Source: Planctomycetota bacterium
GTDB lineage: Bacteria > Planctomycetota > SZUA-567 > JAKLDR01
DNA: 35,561 nt
Assembly (NCBI GenBank): GCA_022703445.1
Contig: JAKLDR010000040.1
Coordinates: 1 to 35,561 of the forward strand
Reading direction: 5' to 3'
Under the pieces are notes generated by a model that was given only the letters and a program-made list of their open reading frames with translations, was not told where the DNA came from and did no database searches. Position numbers and translations under genes: made by a program. Shown here piece after piece: positions 25,526-33,451 of the stretch. Numbering within the stretch: position 1 is the first letter of the stretch; the number at the start of each line of letters is the position of its first letter.

Positions 25526-25566
25526 TTGACAGGGCCCGGGGCCGCCGGCATAATATGTCTGACATA
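25526..25566 (+). promoter_or_regulatory. Promoter with overlapping palindromic operator, sialidase-GntR operon
   Basis: TTGACA (25526-25531) is followed by CATAAT at 25549-25554 (17-nt spacer), or by TAATAT two bases later (19 nt). A perfect palindrome TATGTC-T-GACATA at 25554-25566 overlaps the -10 box and the expected start point, where a bound repressor would block transcription. The operon encodes a GntR/FCD regulator, a class that often binds its own promoter at short palindromes. Binding by that protein is inferred. Confidence 0.65.
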
Positions 25567-25581
25567 ATCAGGAGGCCGGCA

Positions 25582-25653
25582 ATGGGCACCGGGTGGAAGC
25601 TGCCGAGGAAGGGAACCGGATGGCTCTGGCGCCGGCGGGAGGGGGAAGCATGA
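25582..25653 (+). CDS. Short leader ORF coupled to the sialidase gene
   Basis: A 23-codon frame starting ATG 25582 follows AGGAGG at 7 nt, the best ribosome site in this operon. It begins MGTGWKLPRK, has three Trp and four Arg, and ends in a TGA that overlaps the sialidase ATG as ATGA. It may couple translation or act in control; it may also be a real small protein. No family is recognised. Confidence 0.4.
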   Translation: MGTGWKLPRKGTGWLWRRREGEA

Positions 25654-26933
25654 AGCGCCGAAGCCCGATCGCGGGGCTTGGCATCCTGGCCGGATGTCTG
25701 CTGGCCTGTTCGGATGGTGGGGCGGCGGCCGCAACGCCGCCGGAGGGAAAGACCGTGAAAGACGCCAAATCCACAGTTGTCCTGGGCGAGCCCGTGGCGG
25801 TCTCCCAGGCCCCGGCCTCCGTGAAAGAGTGGGGGCCCTGGCAGTTCCCCGAACTCGAGCGCCTGGCCGATGGCCGCATCCACCTCTCCTACCACATCGA
25901 GGCCGATTCGGCGACCGCCTACGGCAAGCCGTTTGGCCACGCCTACTCCAAGGACGACGGCCGGACCTGGACGCCGGCCAAGGAACCGGATGGCGACGGC
26001 GGACTGCTTCTGCCCAACGGCGACCGGCTGCGTCCCGCGCCGCAGCGCTCCATACCAGCATCCTCGCTGAAGCTGCCCAAGCCGCTCTTCGCCCGGACCG
26101 GCTCCTGGGGCGGTGACTACCGTTTCTACACTCCGGACCAGCTCGGGGAGGTTGCCCGCGGCTACCGCCTGGAGCGGCTGCCGGCCGGTGGCAAGGCCTG
26201 GAGCCAGGAGCTTCCGACAGTCAAGCTTCCCGACCCGCTGCGCTACGTCACCGAGGGCGTGCTGCCCTTTCCCAGCCTGGCCCACGGCTTCGCCCACTGG
26301 CGCCCCGCCCCGGACGGGTCGACCTGGATAGTCACCTACCAGTTCCGGCGGACCGCCGCCGCCGATCGTGCCAAGCTGGGAGAGGTCAGGTTCGGAGCGA
26401 TCTTCCTGCGCTCGACGGACAACGGCCACACCTGGGACACGGTCAGCGAGATCCCCTACCAGCCGGACCCGGCGGCCGATCCCAACTGGGCCAAGCGCGA
26501 CGGCTTCACCGAGCCGGATTTCTGCTTCCTGCCCGATGGTTCGCTGTTCTGCCTGATGCGCACTCAGGACGGCACCGGCCAGGGAGCACTTCTCTCGGCG
26601 CGCTCTACCGACGGCGGCCGGACCTGGAGCCGTCCGGCCGTCTTCGACGATCTCGGGGTCATGCCGAAGCTCCTGGTGCTCAAGAACGGCACGACCCTGG
26701 CGGCTTACGGCCGGCCCGGGCTCTACGTCCGGGCCAGCGCCGACCCGGCGGGGAAGGAGTGGAGGCCGCGCGTGGAGATCGTCAAGGGCGACGCCACCTG
26801 CTCCTACTGCGATCTGCTCCCGCTTGGCCCCGACCGAGCGCTGATCGCCTACTCGGACTTCAAGTGGCCGGACCAGACCGGCGCCAAGCGCAAGACCATC
26901 CTGGTGCGGACCATAACGGTCAAGGGTCCGTGA
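25650..26933 (+). CDS. Sialidase-family lipoprotein (BNR/Asp-box)
   Basis: The ATG at 25650 follows GGGAGGGGG and opens a lipoprotein signal with lipobox LLAC (GILAGCLLACSDGG). An upstream ATG (25620) would only lengthen the n-region. The 427 residues carry three Asp-boxes, YSKDDGRTWTP, RSTDNGHTWDT and RSTDGGRTWSR, the mark of the six-bladed sialidase propeller. The enzyme probably acts on sialic acid or another glycan at the cell surface; which sugar it releases cannot be read from the sequence, and no sialic-acid lyase or transporter is near. A GntR regulator starts 2 nt after the stop. Confidence 0.82.
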   Translation: MKRRSPIAGLGILAGCLLACSDGGAAAATPPEGKTVKDAKSTVVLGEPVAVSQAPASVKEWGPWQFPELERLADGRIHLSYHIEADSATAYGKPFGHAYSKDDGRTWTPAKEPDGDGGLLLPNGDRLRPAPQRSIPASSLKLPKPLFARTGSWGGDYRFYTPDQLGEVARGYRLERLPAGGKAWSQELPTVKLPDPLRYVTEGVLPFPSLAHGFAHWRPAPDGSTWIVTYQFRRTAAADRAKLGEVRFGAIFLRSTDNGHTWDTVSEIPYQPDPAADPNWAKRDGFTEPDFCFLPDGSLFCLMRTQDGTGQGALLSARSTDGGRTWSRPAVFDDLGVMPKLLVLKNGTTLAAYGRPGLYVRASADPAGKEWRPRVEIVKGDATCSYCDLLPLGPDRALIAYSDFKWPDQTGAKRKTILVRTITVKGP

Positions 26934-26935
26934 CC

Positions 26936-27652
26936 ATGGCGACCAAAGAACCCAAAACCAGGGCGGCCCGGCCGGCCGGCGCCAGCCGGGCCGAGCGCGT
27001 CATGGAGTGGCTCCAGAGCCACATCGAACGGCACGGGCTGAAGCCGGGCGACGCCCTGCCCGCGGAGCTGGAGATCGCCGCGGCCGCGGGCGTGGCCCGC
27101 TCCTCGGTGCGCGAGGCGCTCACCGCGCTCAAGGTCCTGGGCATCGTGCGCTCGCGCCGCAAGGGCGGCCTGCGCATGGTGCGCGAGCCGGTGCTGTTGG
27201 AGTTGCGCCCGTACTTCGCCGAGCACTACCATTCGCGGGGGGTGCTGGACGAGGCCATGGAGTTCCGCGCCGCACTGGAACTGGGGCTGGCCGAGCTGAT
27301 CTTCGCCAGGATCCCCCGGCGCTCGACCGCCGCGCTGCGGCGGATCTGCGAGCAGGTGCGCGCCGCGCCCGCCGGCGGGGCCGACCTCTACACGGCCGAG
27401 CGGCGCTTCCACGTGGAACTGCTGGCGGCATCGCGCAACCGGCTGGCCGGGGTGCTCGCCCACCTCTACACCCCGATCTTCGCCACCCACGAGGCCATGA
27501 CGGCGGGGCCCGGCGAGGCCGCCGGGAAGTGGCTCCGGGAACACCTCGACCTGGTCGAGGCTCTGGAGCGCCGCGACCAGCCCGGGTTCCTCCGGGCCAT
27601 GCGCGCGCACGTGGCACCCTACATCCGCCGTCGAACGCCCGGCGAAGACTAG
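26936..27652 (+). CDS. GntR-family regulator, FadR/FCD type
   Basis: The 238-residue product has the GntR winged helix (GDALPAELEIAAAAGVARSS, then VREALTALKVLGIVRSRRKGG) and a C-terminal all-helical FCD ligand domain (LDEAMEFRAALELGLAELIF ... AERRFHVELLAASRNRLAGV ... HLDLVEALERRD). FCD regulators sense small organic acids or sugar acids, with metal-binding His/Asp/Glu residues; candidates here are in FHVELL and HLDLVEAL. It is the second gene of the sialidase operon and probably controls it through the palindrome at 25554-25566. Confidence 0.9.
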   Translation: MATKEPKTRAARPAGASRAERVMEWLQSHIERHGLKPGDALPAELEIAAAAGVARSSVREALTALKVLGIVRSRRKGGLRMVREPVLLELRPYFAEHYHSRGVLDEAMEFRAALELGLAELIFARIPRRSTAALRRICEQVRAAPAGGADLYTAERRFHVELLAASRNRLAGVLAHLYTPIFATHEAMTAGPGEAAGKWLREHLDLVEALERRDQPGFLRAMRAHVAPYIRRRTPGED

Positions 27653-27670
27653 CAGCCCGTCGGAGAACAG

Positions 27671-27703
27671 CGCGGCCCTCTCCCCGTGCGGGAGAGGGCC
27701 GCG
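27671..27703. terminator. Strong hairpin between convergent gntR and metK
   Basis: A perfect 14-bp stem (CGCGGCCCTCTCCC with its complement, loop CGTGC). On the plus strand GATTTCC follows. The T-tract is weak, but placement between converging genes and stem strength favour a terminator. It also belongs to the CCCTCTCCC repeat type seen at 13740-13850. Confidence 0.6.
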
Positions 27704-27729
27704 GATTTCCTGCCGACCGTATCGCCGCG

Positions 27730-28944
27730 CTACTTGGCGCCCTTGGCGGTCTTGACCTTGCAGACCGCGGCCTTGGACGGCACGCCCGTGAACTTGCAGA
27801 GCTCCTCGACCTTGTCGGCCTTCTCCCAGGTGAAGCCGTCGCCGGTGCGGCCGAAGTGGCCGTGGCGGGCGGTCTCGCGGTAGATGGGCCGCTGGAGCTT
27901 GAGGTGCTGGATGATGCCCTTGGGCTTCAGGGGGAAGACCTCGCGGACCGCCTCGCCCAGCTTGTCGTCGCTGACCTTGCCGGTGCCGAAGCTGTCCACG
28001 CGCACGGAGACCGGCTCGGCCACGCCGATGGCGTAGGCCAGCTGGACCTCGCAGCGCTTGGCCAGCCCCGCGGCCACGATGTTCTTGGCCACGTAGCGGG
28101 CCATGTAGGCCGCCGAGCGGTCGACCTTGGAGGGGTCCTTGCCGCTGAAGGCGCCGCCGCCGTGCCGGCCCATGCCGCCGTAGGTGTCGACGATGATCTT
28201 CCGGCCGGTGACGCCGGAGTCGCCCTGCGGGCCGCCGACCTCGAAGCGCCCGGTCGGGTTCACGTGGTAGATGGTGCAGTCGTCGAGCAGCTCCGGCGGG
28301 ATGATCGGCTTGATGACCCGCTTGATGATGTCGGCCTTGAGCTCCTCCTGGCGGTCGTTCATGGCCGCGTCGTGCTGCGCGCTGATCACCACGGTGTGGA
28401 CCCGCACCGGAGTGTCGCCGTCGTATTCCACCGTGACCTGGCTCTTGCCGTCCGGGCGCAGGTAGGGCAAGAGGCCGTTCTTGCGGACCTCGGCCAGGCG
28501 CGCCACCAGCTTGTGGGCGAGCATGATGGGCATGGGCATGAGTTCGGGGGTCTCGTCGCAGGCGAAACCGAACATCATGCCCTGGTCGCCGGCGCCCTGC
28601 TCGTGCTCCTCGTTCTCGTCGACGCCGCGGGCGATGTCCGGGCTCTGGCCCTCGATGGCCACCAGCACCGCGCAGGTCTCGTAGTCGAAGCCGGTCTTGG
28701 CGTCGACGTAGCCGATCTCCTGGACGGTCTTGCGGACCACCGCGGGGATGTCCACGTAGCAGCCGGTGGTCACCTCGCCGGCCAGCACGGCCATGCCGGT
28801 CTTGACCATGCTCTCGACGGCCACCCGGGCCTTGGGGTCCTGGGCGATGATGGCGTCGAGCACCGCATCGGATATCTGGTCGCAGACCTTGTCGGGGTGA
28901 CCCATGGTCACCGATTCGGACGTGAAGAGCTTCCTCTCTGGCAT
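27730..28944 (-). CDS. metK: S-adenosylmethionine synthase
   Basis: MetK makes S-adenosylmethionine from methionine and ATP. The 404-residue product starts at ATG 28944 behind GGGAGAGGGAG. It has [34 protein letters not shown], the [12 protein letters not shown] signature, [39 protein letters not shown] and the usual C-terminal [15 protein letters not shown]. Length is slightly above the common 380-400. It shares strand and promoter type with ahcY, which removes the product of SAM use. No SAM riboswitch is visible upstream. Confidence 0.97.
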   Translation of the reverse strand: MPERKLFTSESVTMGHPDKVCDQISDAVLDAIIAQDPKARVAVESMVKTGMAVLAGEVTTGCYVDIPAVVRKTVQEIGYVDAKTGFDYETCAVLVAIEGQSPDIARGVDENEEHEQGAGDQGMMFGFACDETPELMPMPIMLAHKLVARLAEVRKNGLLPYLRPDGKSQVTVEYDGDTPVRVHTVVISAQHDAAMNDRQEELKADIIKRVIKPIIPPELLDDCTIYHVNPTGRFEVGGPQGDSGVTGRKIIVDTYGGMGRHGGGAFSGKDPSKVDRSAAYMARYVAKNIVAAGLAKRCEVQLAYAIGVAEPVSVRVDSFGTGKVSDDKLGEAVREVFPLKPKGIIQHLKLQRPIYRETARHGHFGRTGDGFTWEKADKVEELCKFTGVPSKAAVCKVKTAKGAK

Positions 28945-29016
28945 CGCGGACTCCCTCTCCCCCAGCAATTCCCGGCAGCGTGGCCGGCGGAGTTCGCCCG
29001 CCGACGGCACGGCGGG

Positions 29017-29044
29017 ATTGTAGCCGCGCCCACGGAGGGCGCAA
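29017..29044 (-). promoter_or_regulatory. Putative metK promoter
   Basis: The minus strand has TTGCGC (29039-29044), a 16-nt spacer ending CGGC and TACAAT (29017-29022), 72 bp before the ATG. The leader between them shows no conserved SAM-riboswitch feature. Confidence 0.6.
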
Positions 29045-29064
29045 GCGCGGAGGCGCGACGAAGA

Positions 29065-29180
29065 GGCTGCAGACTGTAGGCCGGAGGCTGGAGGCTGCTG
29101 GCCGGGAGAGTTCAGGGCCGACCGCATCTGCCTCGGCCTCCAGCCTTCATTCTCCAGCCTGCAGCCTACGGTCTCCAGCC
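29065..29180. repeat. Inverted repeat of GGCTGGAG words
   Basis: The divergent gap between metK and the fucosidase has no gene. Left arm 29065-29094 and right arm 29151-29180 are inverted copies matching at 25 of 30 positions, each built from words like GGAGGCTG. The loop is about 56 nt. Confidence 0.7.
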
Positions 29181-29222
29181 CGCTCCGGCGTGTAATATGC
29201 ACAACTTGGGCACTCCCGGCCA

Positions 29223-29252
29223 TTGAACACAAGGCGCCGCGCGGGGTATTAT
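29223..29252 (+). promoter_or_regulatory. Putative fucosidase promoter
   Basis: TTGAAC (29223-29228), an 18-nt spacer and TATTAT (29247-29252) lie 51 bp before the fucosidase ATG. No palindromic operator was found here. Confidence 0.45.
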
Positions 29253-29303
29253 CTTCACATCAGGGCCGCATCGGCCCGGGACGAGGAAGACAAGGAGCTG
29301 CAG

Positions 29304-30581
29304 ATGGCCAGGCATAAAGCCCAGGGCGGCGACACCAGGTGGTTCGTCCAAGACCGGTTCGGGATGTTCATCCACTGGGGTCTCTACGCCCTGGCCGCGC
29401 GCCACGAGTGGGTCAAGAACCACGAGCGCATCAAGGACGCCGACTACCAGAAGTACTTCGACCACTTCTACCCGGACCTATATGACCCCAAGGCCTGGGC
29501 CCGGGCGGCCAAGAACGCCGGCATGAAGTACTTCGTGATCACCACCAAGCACCACGAGGGCTTCTGCCTTTGGGACTCGGACCTCACCGACTACAAGGCC
29601 ACCAAGACTCCCTGGGGCCAGGACCTGCTCGCGCCCATGGTCGACGCCTTCCGCGAGGAGGGCCTGAAGGTCGGCTTCTACCACTCGCTGCTCGACTGGC
29701 ACCATCCCGAGTACCCGGTGGACCGCTGCCACCCGCAGCGCGACGACCAGGCCTACCGCAAGCAGACCCGCAAGCGCGACGTCCGCAAGTACGCCGAGTA
29801 CCTGCGCGGCCAGGTCGAGGAACTCCTGACCCGCTTCGGCAAGATCGACATCCTCTGGTTCGACTTCTCGTTCCCGGGCAAGGACGGCAAGGGCCGGGCC
29901 GACTGGCAGTCGGAGAAGGTCATCGAGACGGTCCGCCGGCTGCAGCCGGACATCATGGTCGACAACCGCCTGGACCTGCCCGGCGTCGGCGACTTCGTCA
30001 CCCCCGAGCAGTTCCAGCCCTACACCGGCCCGAAGGACAAGTCGGGCAAGACCGCGGTCTGGGAGGCCTGCCAGACCTTCTCCGGCTCCTGGGGCTACCA
30101 CCGCGACGAGCAGACCTGGAAGACGGTGAAGCAGCTACTCTGCATGCTGATCGACGGCGTCTCCAAGGGCGGCAACCTGCTCTTGAACGTCGGCCCGACC
30201 GCCCGCGGCGAGTTCGACGGCCGGGCGCTCGAGCGCCTGGAGGGCATGGGACGGTGGATGCGCCTGCACTCGCGCTCCATCTACGGCTGCGGCGAGAGCA
30301 AGTTCAAGCCGCCGGTCGACTGCCGCTACACCCAGAACGGCAAGCGGCTCTACCTGCACGTCTTCAACTGGCCCTTCAAGATCATCTACTGCCCGGGCCT
30401 GGCCGGGAAGGTCGAGTACGCCCAGCTGCTCCACGACGGTTCGGAGGTCAAGATGAAGGGCCTGGAGGACTGGCAGGCCATGAGCGCGGCCGGCGGGCCG
30501 CCGCCCGGGACGCTGGCCCTGACGGTGCCGGTGATCCAGCCGAACGTGGAGGTGCCGGTGGTGGAGCTGTTCCTCAAGTAG
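29304..30581 (+). CDS. Alpha-L-fucosidase (GH29)
   Basis: GH29 enzymes remove fucose from glycans with retention of configuration. The 425-residue product starts at ATG 29304 behind AAGGAG. It has the GH29 entry WFVQDRFGMFIHWGLYALA, AKNAGMKYFVITTKHHEGFC with the paired His, VGFYHSLLDWHHP, and the nucleophile region IDILWFDFSFPG, followed by LLNVGPTARGEFD. The C-terminal beta domain is short. There is no signal peptide, so it likely acts inside the cell on imported oligosaccharides. The general acid/base is not conserved enough across the family to assign here. A URO-D-like gene follows. Confidence 0.93.
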   Translation: MARHKAQGGDTRWFVQDRFGMFIHWGLYALAARHEWVKNHERIKDADYQKYFDHFYPDLYDPKAWARAAKNAGMKYFVITTKHHEGFCLWDSDLTDYKATKTPWGQDLLAPMVDAFREEGLKVGFYHSLLDWHHPEYPVDRCHPQRDDQAYRKQTRKRDVRKYAEYLRGQVEELLTRFGKIDILWFDFSFPGKDGKGRADWQSEKVIETVRRLQPDIMVDNRLDLPGVGDFVTPEQFQPYTGPKDKSGKTAVWEACQTFSGSWGYHRDEQTWKTVKQLLCMLIDGVSKGGNLLLNVGPTARGEFDGRALERLEGMGRWMRLHSRSIYGCGESKFKPPVDCRYTQNGKRLYLHVFNWPFKIIYCPGLAGKVEYAQLLHDGSEVKMKGLEDWQAMSAAGGPPPGTLALTVPVIQPNVEVPVVELFLK

Positions 30582-30607
30582 GGCGAGACGAGGGGGTATG
30601 TTGGTGC

Positions 30608-30662
30608 GTGAGTATGTGAGTGTGTGAGCAGGGCTGACGTGCCCACACACCCACAAACCTAC
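30608..30662. repeat. Inverted GTGTGTGAG / CCCACACAC words
   Basis: Between the fucosidase and the URO-D gene, 30608-30629 and 30641-30662 are inverted copies at 17 of 22 positions. CACACCCAC words continue to about 30678, just before the AGGAGG of the next gene, so the structure could influence its expression. Confidence 0.6.
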
Positions 30663-30689
30663 ACACCCACACACGCCCAGGAGGTCCCC

Positions 30690-31748
30690 ATGTCCCACTC
30701 AGACGGCTGGGCCGCGCTGAACCTCGAGATGCCCCCGCGAGTGCCGCGGACCGAGTATTCCGCGCACGGGCACTGGGATCTGGTCAGGGCCGCCACCGGG
30801 ATCGAGGTCGGCGTGGAGAGCCCCAAGGAGGTCCAGCGCCGGGCCGGCCAGGCCTTCCTCCGGGCCTGGAACTATGACTTCTGGTGGTCCACGCTGATCG
30901 CCGGCCAGGTACTCAAGAAGATGCACACCGACATGGGCCACGCGGCCTACGCCGCCGGCGGCGTGGACCGCAGCGACCACATCGTCTGCCCCTTCAAGGA
31001 GCCCGAGGAGGTCCTGGCCTTCGACCCCTGGCAGGTCTACGGCCCGGTCGACAAGGCCGAATGGACACGGAAATTCGAGGAGCACTACCGGGCCAACTGC
31101 GACTTTGGTCCGGACCTGGTCAACATGACCGGCATCTACACCACCTGCGTCTCCGGGCTGATCGACATCTTCGGCTGGGAGATGCTGCTGACCGCCGCCG
31201 GGACGGACCCCGACGGCTTCGGCGCGGTGGCCGACCGCTACGCCTCCTGGATCATGCAGTTCTTCGAGGCGCTCGGCGCCGCCGACGTGCCCGCCGTCAT
31301 GATCCACGACGACATCGTCTGGACCTCCGGCGCCATCTTCCCGCCGGAGTGGTACCGCCGCTACGTCTTCCCGAACTACAAGAAGTACTTCCGGCCGATC
31401 CTGGACTCCGGCAAGCGGCTGGTCTATACCTCCGATGGCAACTACACCGAGTTCATCGACGACATCGCCGGCTGCGGCGTCCACGGCTTCGTGATGGAGC
31501 CGACCACCGACATGAAGTACGTCGCCGAGAAGTACGGTCGGACCCACGCCTTCATCGGCAACGCCGACACCCGCATCCTGCTCTCGGGGACGAAGCCCGA
31601 GATCCGCGCCGAGGTGGAGCGCTGCATGGCCATCGGGAAGTCGTGTCCGGGGTTCTTCATGGCCGTGGGCAACCACATTCCCGCGAACACCCCGGTGGAC
31701 AACGCGCTCTACTACAACCAGGTCTACGAGGAGCTCTCCCGGCGCTGA
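30690..31748 (+). CDS. Uroporphyrinogen decarboxylase-family protein (non-haem type)
   Basis: The 352-residue product starts at ATG 30690 behind AGGAGG. It shows the URO-D/MtaA/CmuA barrel: MIHDDIVWTSGAIFPPEWYR, FRPILDSGKRLVYTSDGNY, a GVHGFVMEPTTDMKYVAEKY stretch and IGNADTRILLSGTKPEIRAE. In this branch members are often methyl transferases or of unknown role; they are multiplied in planctomycetes, Lentisphaerae and similar glycan degraders. No other haem gene is nearby, so true HemE is unlikely. The last 25 bp overlap the convergent araC-type gene. Substrate unknown. Confidence 0.82.
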   Translation: MSHSDGWAALNLEMPPRVPRTEYSAHGHWDLVRAATGIEVGVESPKEVQRRAGQAFLRAWNYDFWWSTLIAGQVLKKMHTDMGHAAYAAGGVDRSDHIVCPFKEPEEVLAFDPWQVYGPVDKAEWTRKFEEHYRANCDFGPDLVNMTGIYTTCVSGLIDIFGWEMLLTAAGTDPDGFGAVADRYASWIMQFFEALGAADVPAVMIHDDIVWTSGAIFPPEWYRRYVFPNYKKYFRPILDSGKRLVYTSDGNYTEFIDDIAGCGVHGFVMEPTTDMKYVAEKYGRTHAFIGNADTRILLSGTKPEIRAEVERCMAIGKSCPGFFMAVGNHIPANTPVDNALYYNQVYEELSRR

Positions 31749-32554
31749 GCGCCGCCCCCCGCCTCGCGCCAGTAACTCCTCCTGCGGAATTCGGCAGGCC
31801 CCACGCCACGCAGGCGTTTGAAGACCCGCGAGAAGTGGTAGCGGTCGCAGAAGCCGCACTGGACGGCGATCTCCTTGATGCCCATGGCCCCGCCCTGAAG
31901 CAGCAGGCAGGCCCGGTCGATGCGCCTGGCGACCAGCCAGGCCTGCGGGCTTCGGCCGGTCACCCGCCGGAAGAGCCGGATGAAGGCATTGACGTTCATG
32001 CCCGCGGCGGCGGCCAGCTCGGAGTTGTCCGGCGGGCTCCCCAGCCTGGCTTCCATCGTCCTCCGGGCCGCCACGACTCGCTCGTCGGCACGGAACTCGG
32101 GAATCTGTCCCGGCGGCACCCGACTGAGCGCCAGTGCGGCCAGCATGTGGGCGAGGACCGCCAGTCGCGGACCGCTGCCGCCATCCCCGGCAGCCGCCGG
32201 TCCCTCGATCAGAGGCCGGGCCTCCCGGACTGCGGCGAGCAGTTCCGGCGCCGCCGGGAAGACGATGACCGTCGGAGCCACCGCATCGAACGGCGCGGCG
32301 GCCAGAAAGTGCAGATAGAAGTGGGTCACCGGGAGGGACAACTCCGTCCGGCACGGGGTGTTCGGCGGTATGACCATGAAGTGCGCCGGGGAAAGGTCGA
32401 AGCGCCGGTCGTCCAGGAAGACGCTGGCGCCCGGCCGGTCGTTCCAGTAGAGCCGCCAGTGCGGAGCGGAGATGTTGGCAAGGGTCCAACTCGCCAGCCG
32501 GTGCATCCGGCAGAGCAGGATGCGGATGTCGGGATCGTACGCACTGGCTTCCAA
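31724..32554 (-). CDS. AraC-family transcriptional regulator
   Basis: The TTG at 32554 is chosen because GGAGGGAC lies 8 nt upstream; an in-frame TTG at 32605 lacks such a site. The 276 residues have an N-terminal cupin-like sugar-sensing domain (WNDRPGASVFLDDRRFDLSP ... FMVIPPNTPC ... HFYLHFLAA) and a C-terminal pair of helix-turn-helices (NSELAAAAGMNVNAFIRLFR; IKEIAVQCGFCDRYHFSRVF), the classic AraC end. It is convergent with the URO-D gene and shares 25 bp with it. It probably controls the fucosidase/URO-D genes; no binding site was identified. Confidence 0.9.
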   Translation of the reverse strand: MEASAYDPDIRILLCRMHRLASWTLANISAPHWRLYWNDRPGASVFLDDRRFDLSPAHFMVIPPNTPCRTELSLPVTHFYLHFLAAAPFDAVAPTVIVFPAAPELLAAVREARPLIEGPAAAGDGGSGPRLAVLAHMLAALALSRVPPGQIPEFRADERVVAARRTMEARLGSPPDNSELAAAAGMNVNAFIRLFRRVTGRSPQAWLVARRIDRACLLLQGGAMGIKEIAVQCGFCDRYHFSRVFKRLRGVGPAEFRRRSYWREAGGGAQRRESSS

Positions 32555-32637
32555 GCGATTCGTCCCTCCGGCCGGGGATTGTCCGCCGCCGCCGGCCCAG
32601 CGCAAGGTCCGCGGCCGACGGGCACGGCTCCAAAAGA

Positions 32638-32669
32638 CGCCCGCCGTCCCGAGTTCGGGGCGGCGGGCG
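32638..32669 (-). terminator. Rho-independent terminator of the zinc-ribbon gene
   Basis: A 15-bp stem with one T-G pair (arms 32638-32652 and 32655-32669, 2-nt loop) lies 26 bp after the zinc-ribbon gene stop. On the minus strand it is followed by TCTTTTGG. Confidence 0.8.
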
Positions 32670-32695
32670 AGGGAACTGCCGTGGTCAGCGGGTCG

Positions 32696-33391
32696 TCAGG
32701 GCTTGATGCAGTACGGACAGGGGTTGAGCTTCTTCTTCTTGGCGTCGGTCAGGGTCGTGTTCGCGGCATCCTTCTTGACGTACTTGCAGGCGGCCACGTG
32801 GAAGTACTTGGCCACGCCCTTGTTGATCAGGACCTTGTCGGTGGGCATCAGGCTGGAGAGAGGGGTCAGTTCCGGCTTGCCGGCGGTGCCCGTCCCGGTA
32901 CCCGTACCGGTCCCGGTGCCCGTGCCGGTGTCAGTGCCTGTACCGGTGCCGGTGCCGGTCGGTTTCGGCGGCTTCTTGCCGGCCTTGAGATCGGCGAGTT
33001 CCTGCTCCATCGTGCGAACCTTGGCGTCCAGGTCGGCAACCTGGATGGCAGCGCGCCGGGCGCTGGCCTCGGCGTCGTCGCGCTCCATTCTGGCGCTGGC
33101 CAGATCCTTGTTGAGCTTGCCGACCTGCGCATCCATTTCCTTCTTCAGGCTGGACTTGCCGGCGCCAACCACGATGGCAATGATCAGCAGCAGGATGGAC
33201 AGGGCGGAAGCGGCCAGGGCCAGAGGCATCCAGAACCCCGGCGAAACCTCCTGGCGGGAGGTGCTGGCACTCATCTGGCCGCTCTTGGAGCGCCACGCCC
33301 CGGCGCAGGTCCGGCAGACGAGCTTGCCCTCGGCATCGGGCTGCAGGTTCTGATCCTGGACAGTGACCCCGCACTTGCTGCAAACGGCCAT
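32696..33391 (-). CDS. Zinc-ribbon / membrane / coiled-coil protein with Ada-like C-terminus
   Basis: The 231-residue product starts at ATG 33391 behind TAGGAGAT. Order of parts: a zinc ribbon (C4, C7, C26, C29); one membrane helix at about residues 56-76 (LALAASALSILLLIIAIVVG); a charged coiled coil (about 82-137); a (TG)n linker at 145-169; and a C-terminal unit with KYFHVAACKYV and NPCPYC (H198, C202, C225, C228). This last matches the small metal-binding unit found at the ends of some nucleases and in Ada ('YHxxxCxxL ... PCxxC'). The pattern implies a membrane-anchored protein with a metal-bound head on each side; its task is unknown. Confidence 0.75.
   Translation of the reverse strand: MAVCSKCGVTVQDQNLQPDAEGKLVCRTCAGAWRSKSGQMSASTSRQEVSPGFWMPLALAASALSILLLIIAIVVGAGKSSLKKEMDAQVGKLNKDLASARMERDDAEASARRAAIQVADLDAKVRTMEQELADLKAGKKPPKPTGTGTGTGTDTGTGTGTGTGTGTGTAGKPELTPLSSLMPTDKVLINKGVAKYFHVAACKYVKKDAANTTLTDAKKKKLNPCPYCIKP
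32884..32961. repeat. Hexanucleotide-type array encoding the Thr-Gly linker
   Basis: Near-repeats of ACCGGT/CCGGTGCC words code for 12 Thr-Gly (one Thr-Asp) pairs in the zinc-ribbon protein. Units of six bases keep the frame, so copy number can change without loss of the gene. Confidence 0.7.
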
Positions 33392-33451
33392 GGTACTGAT
33401 CTCCTACGAAACCTCGTCCTCTCAACGGGGCGGAATGCCCCGCTAGCCCTG

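Noticed and set aside
28945..29060. SAM riboswitch upstream of metK
   Set aside because: The leader is short and shows no SAM-I, SAM-II or SAM-IV core; the nearby symmetry is a word repeat upstream of the promoter.
30690..31748. hemE of haem synthesis
   Set aside because: The sequence fits the divergent MtaA/CmuA-like branch and the neighbours are glycan genes rather than haem genes.
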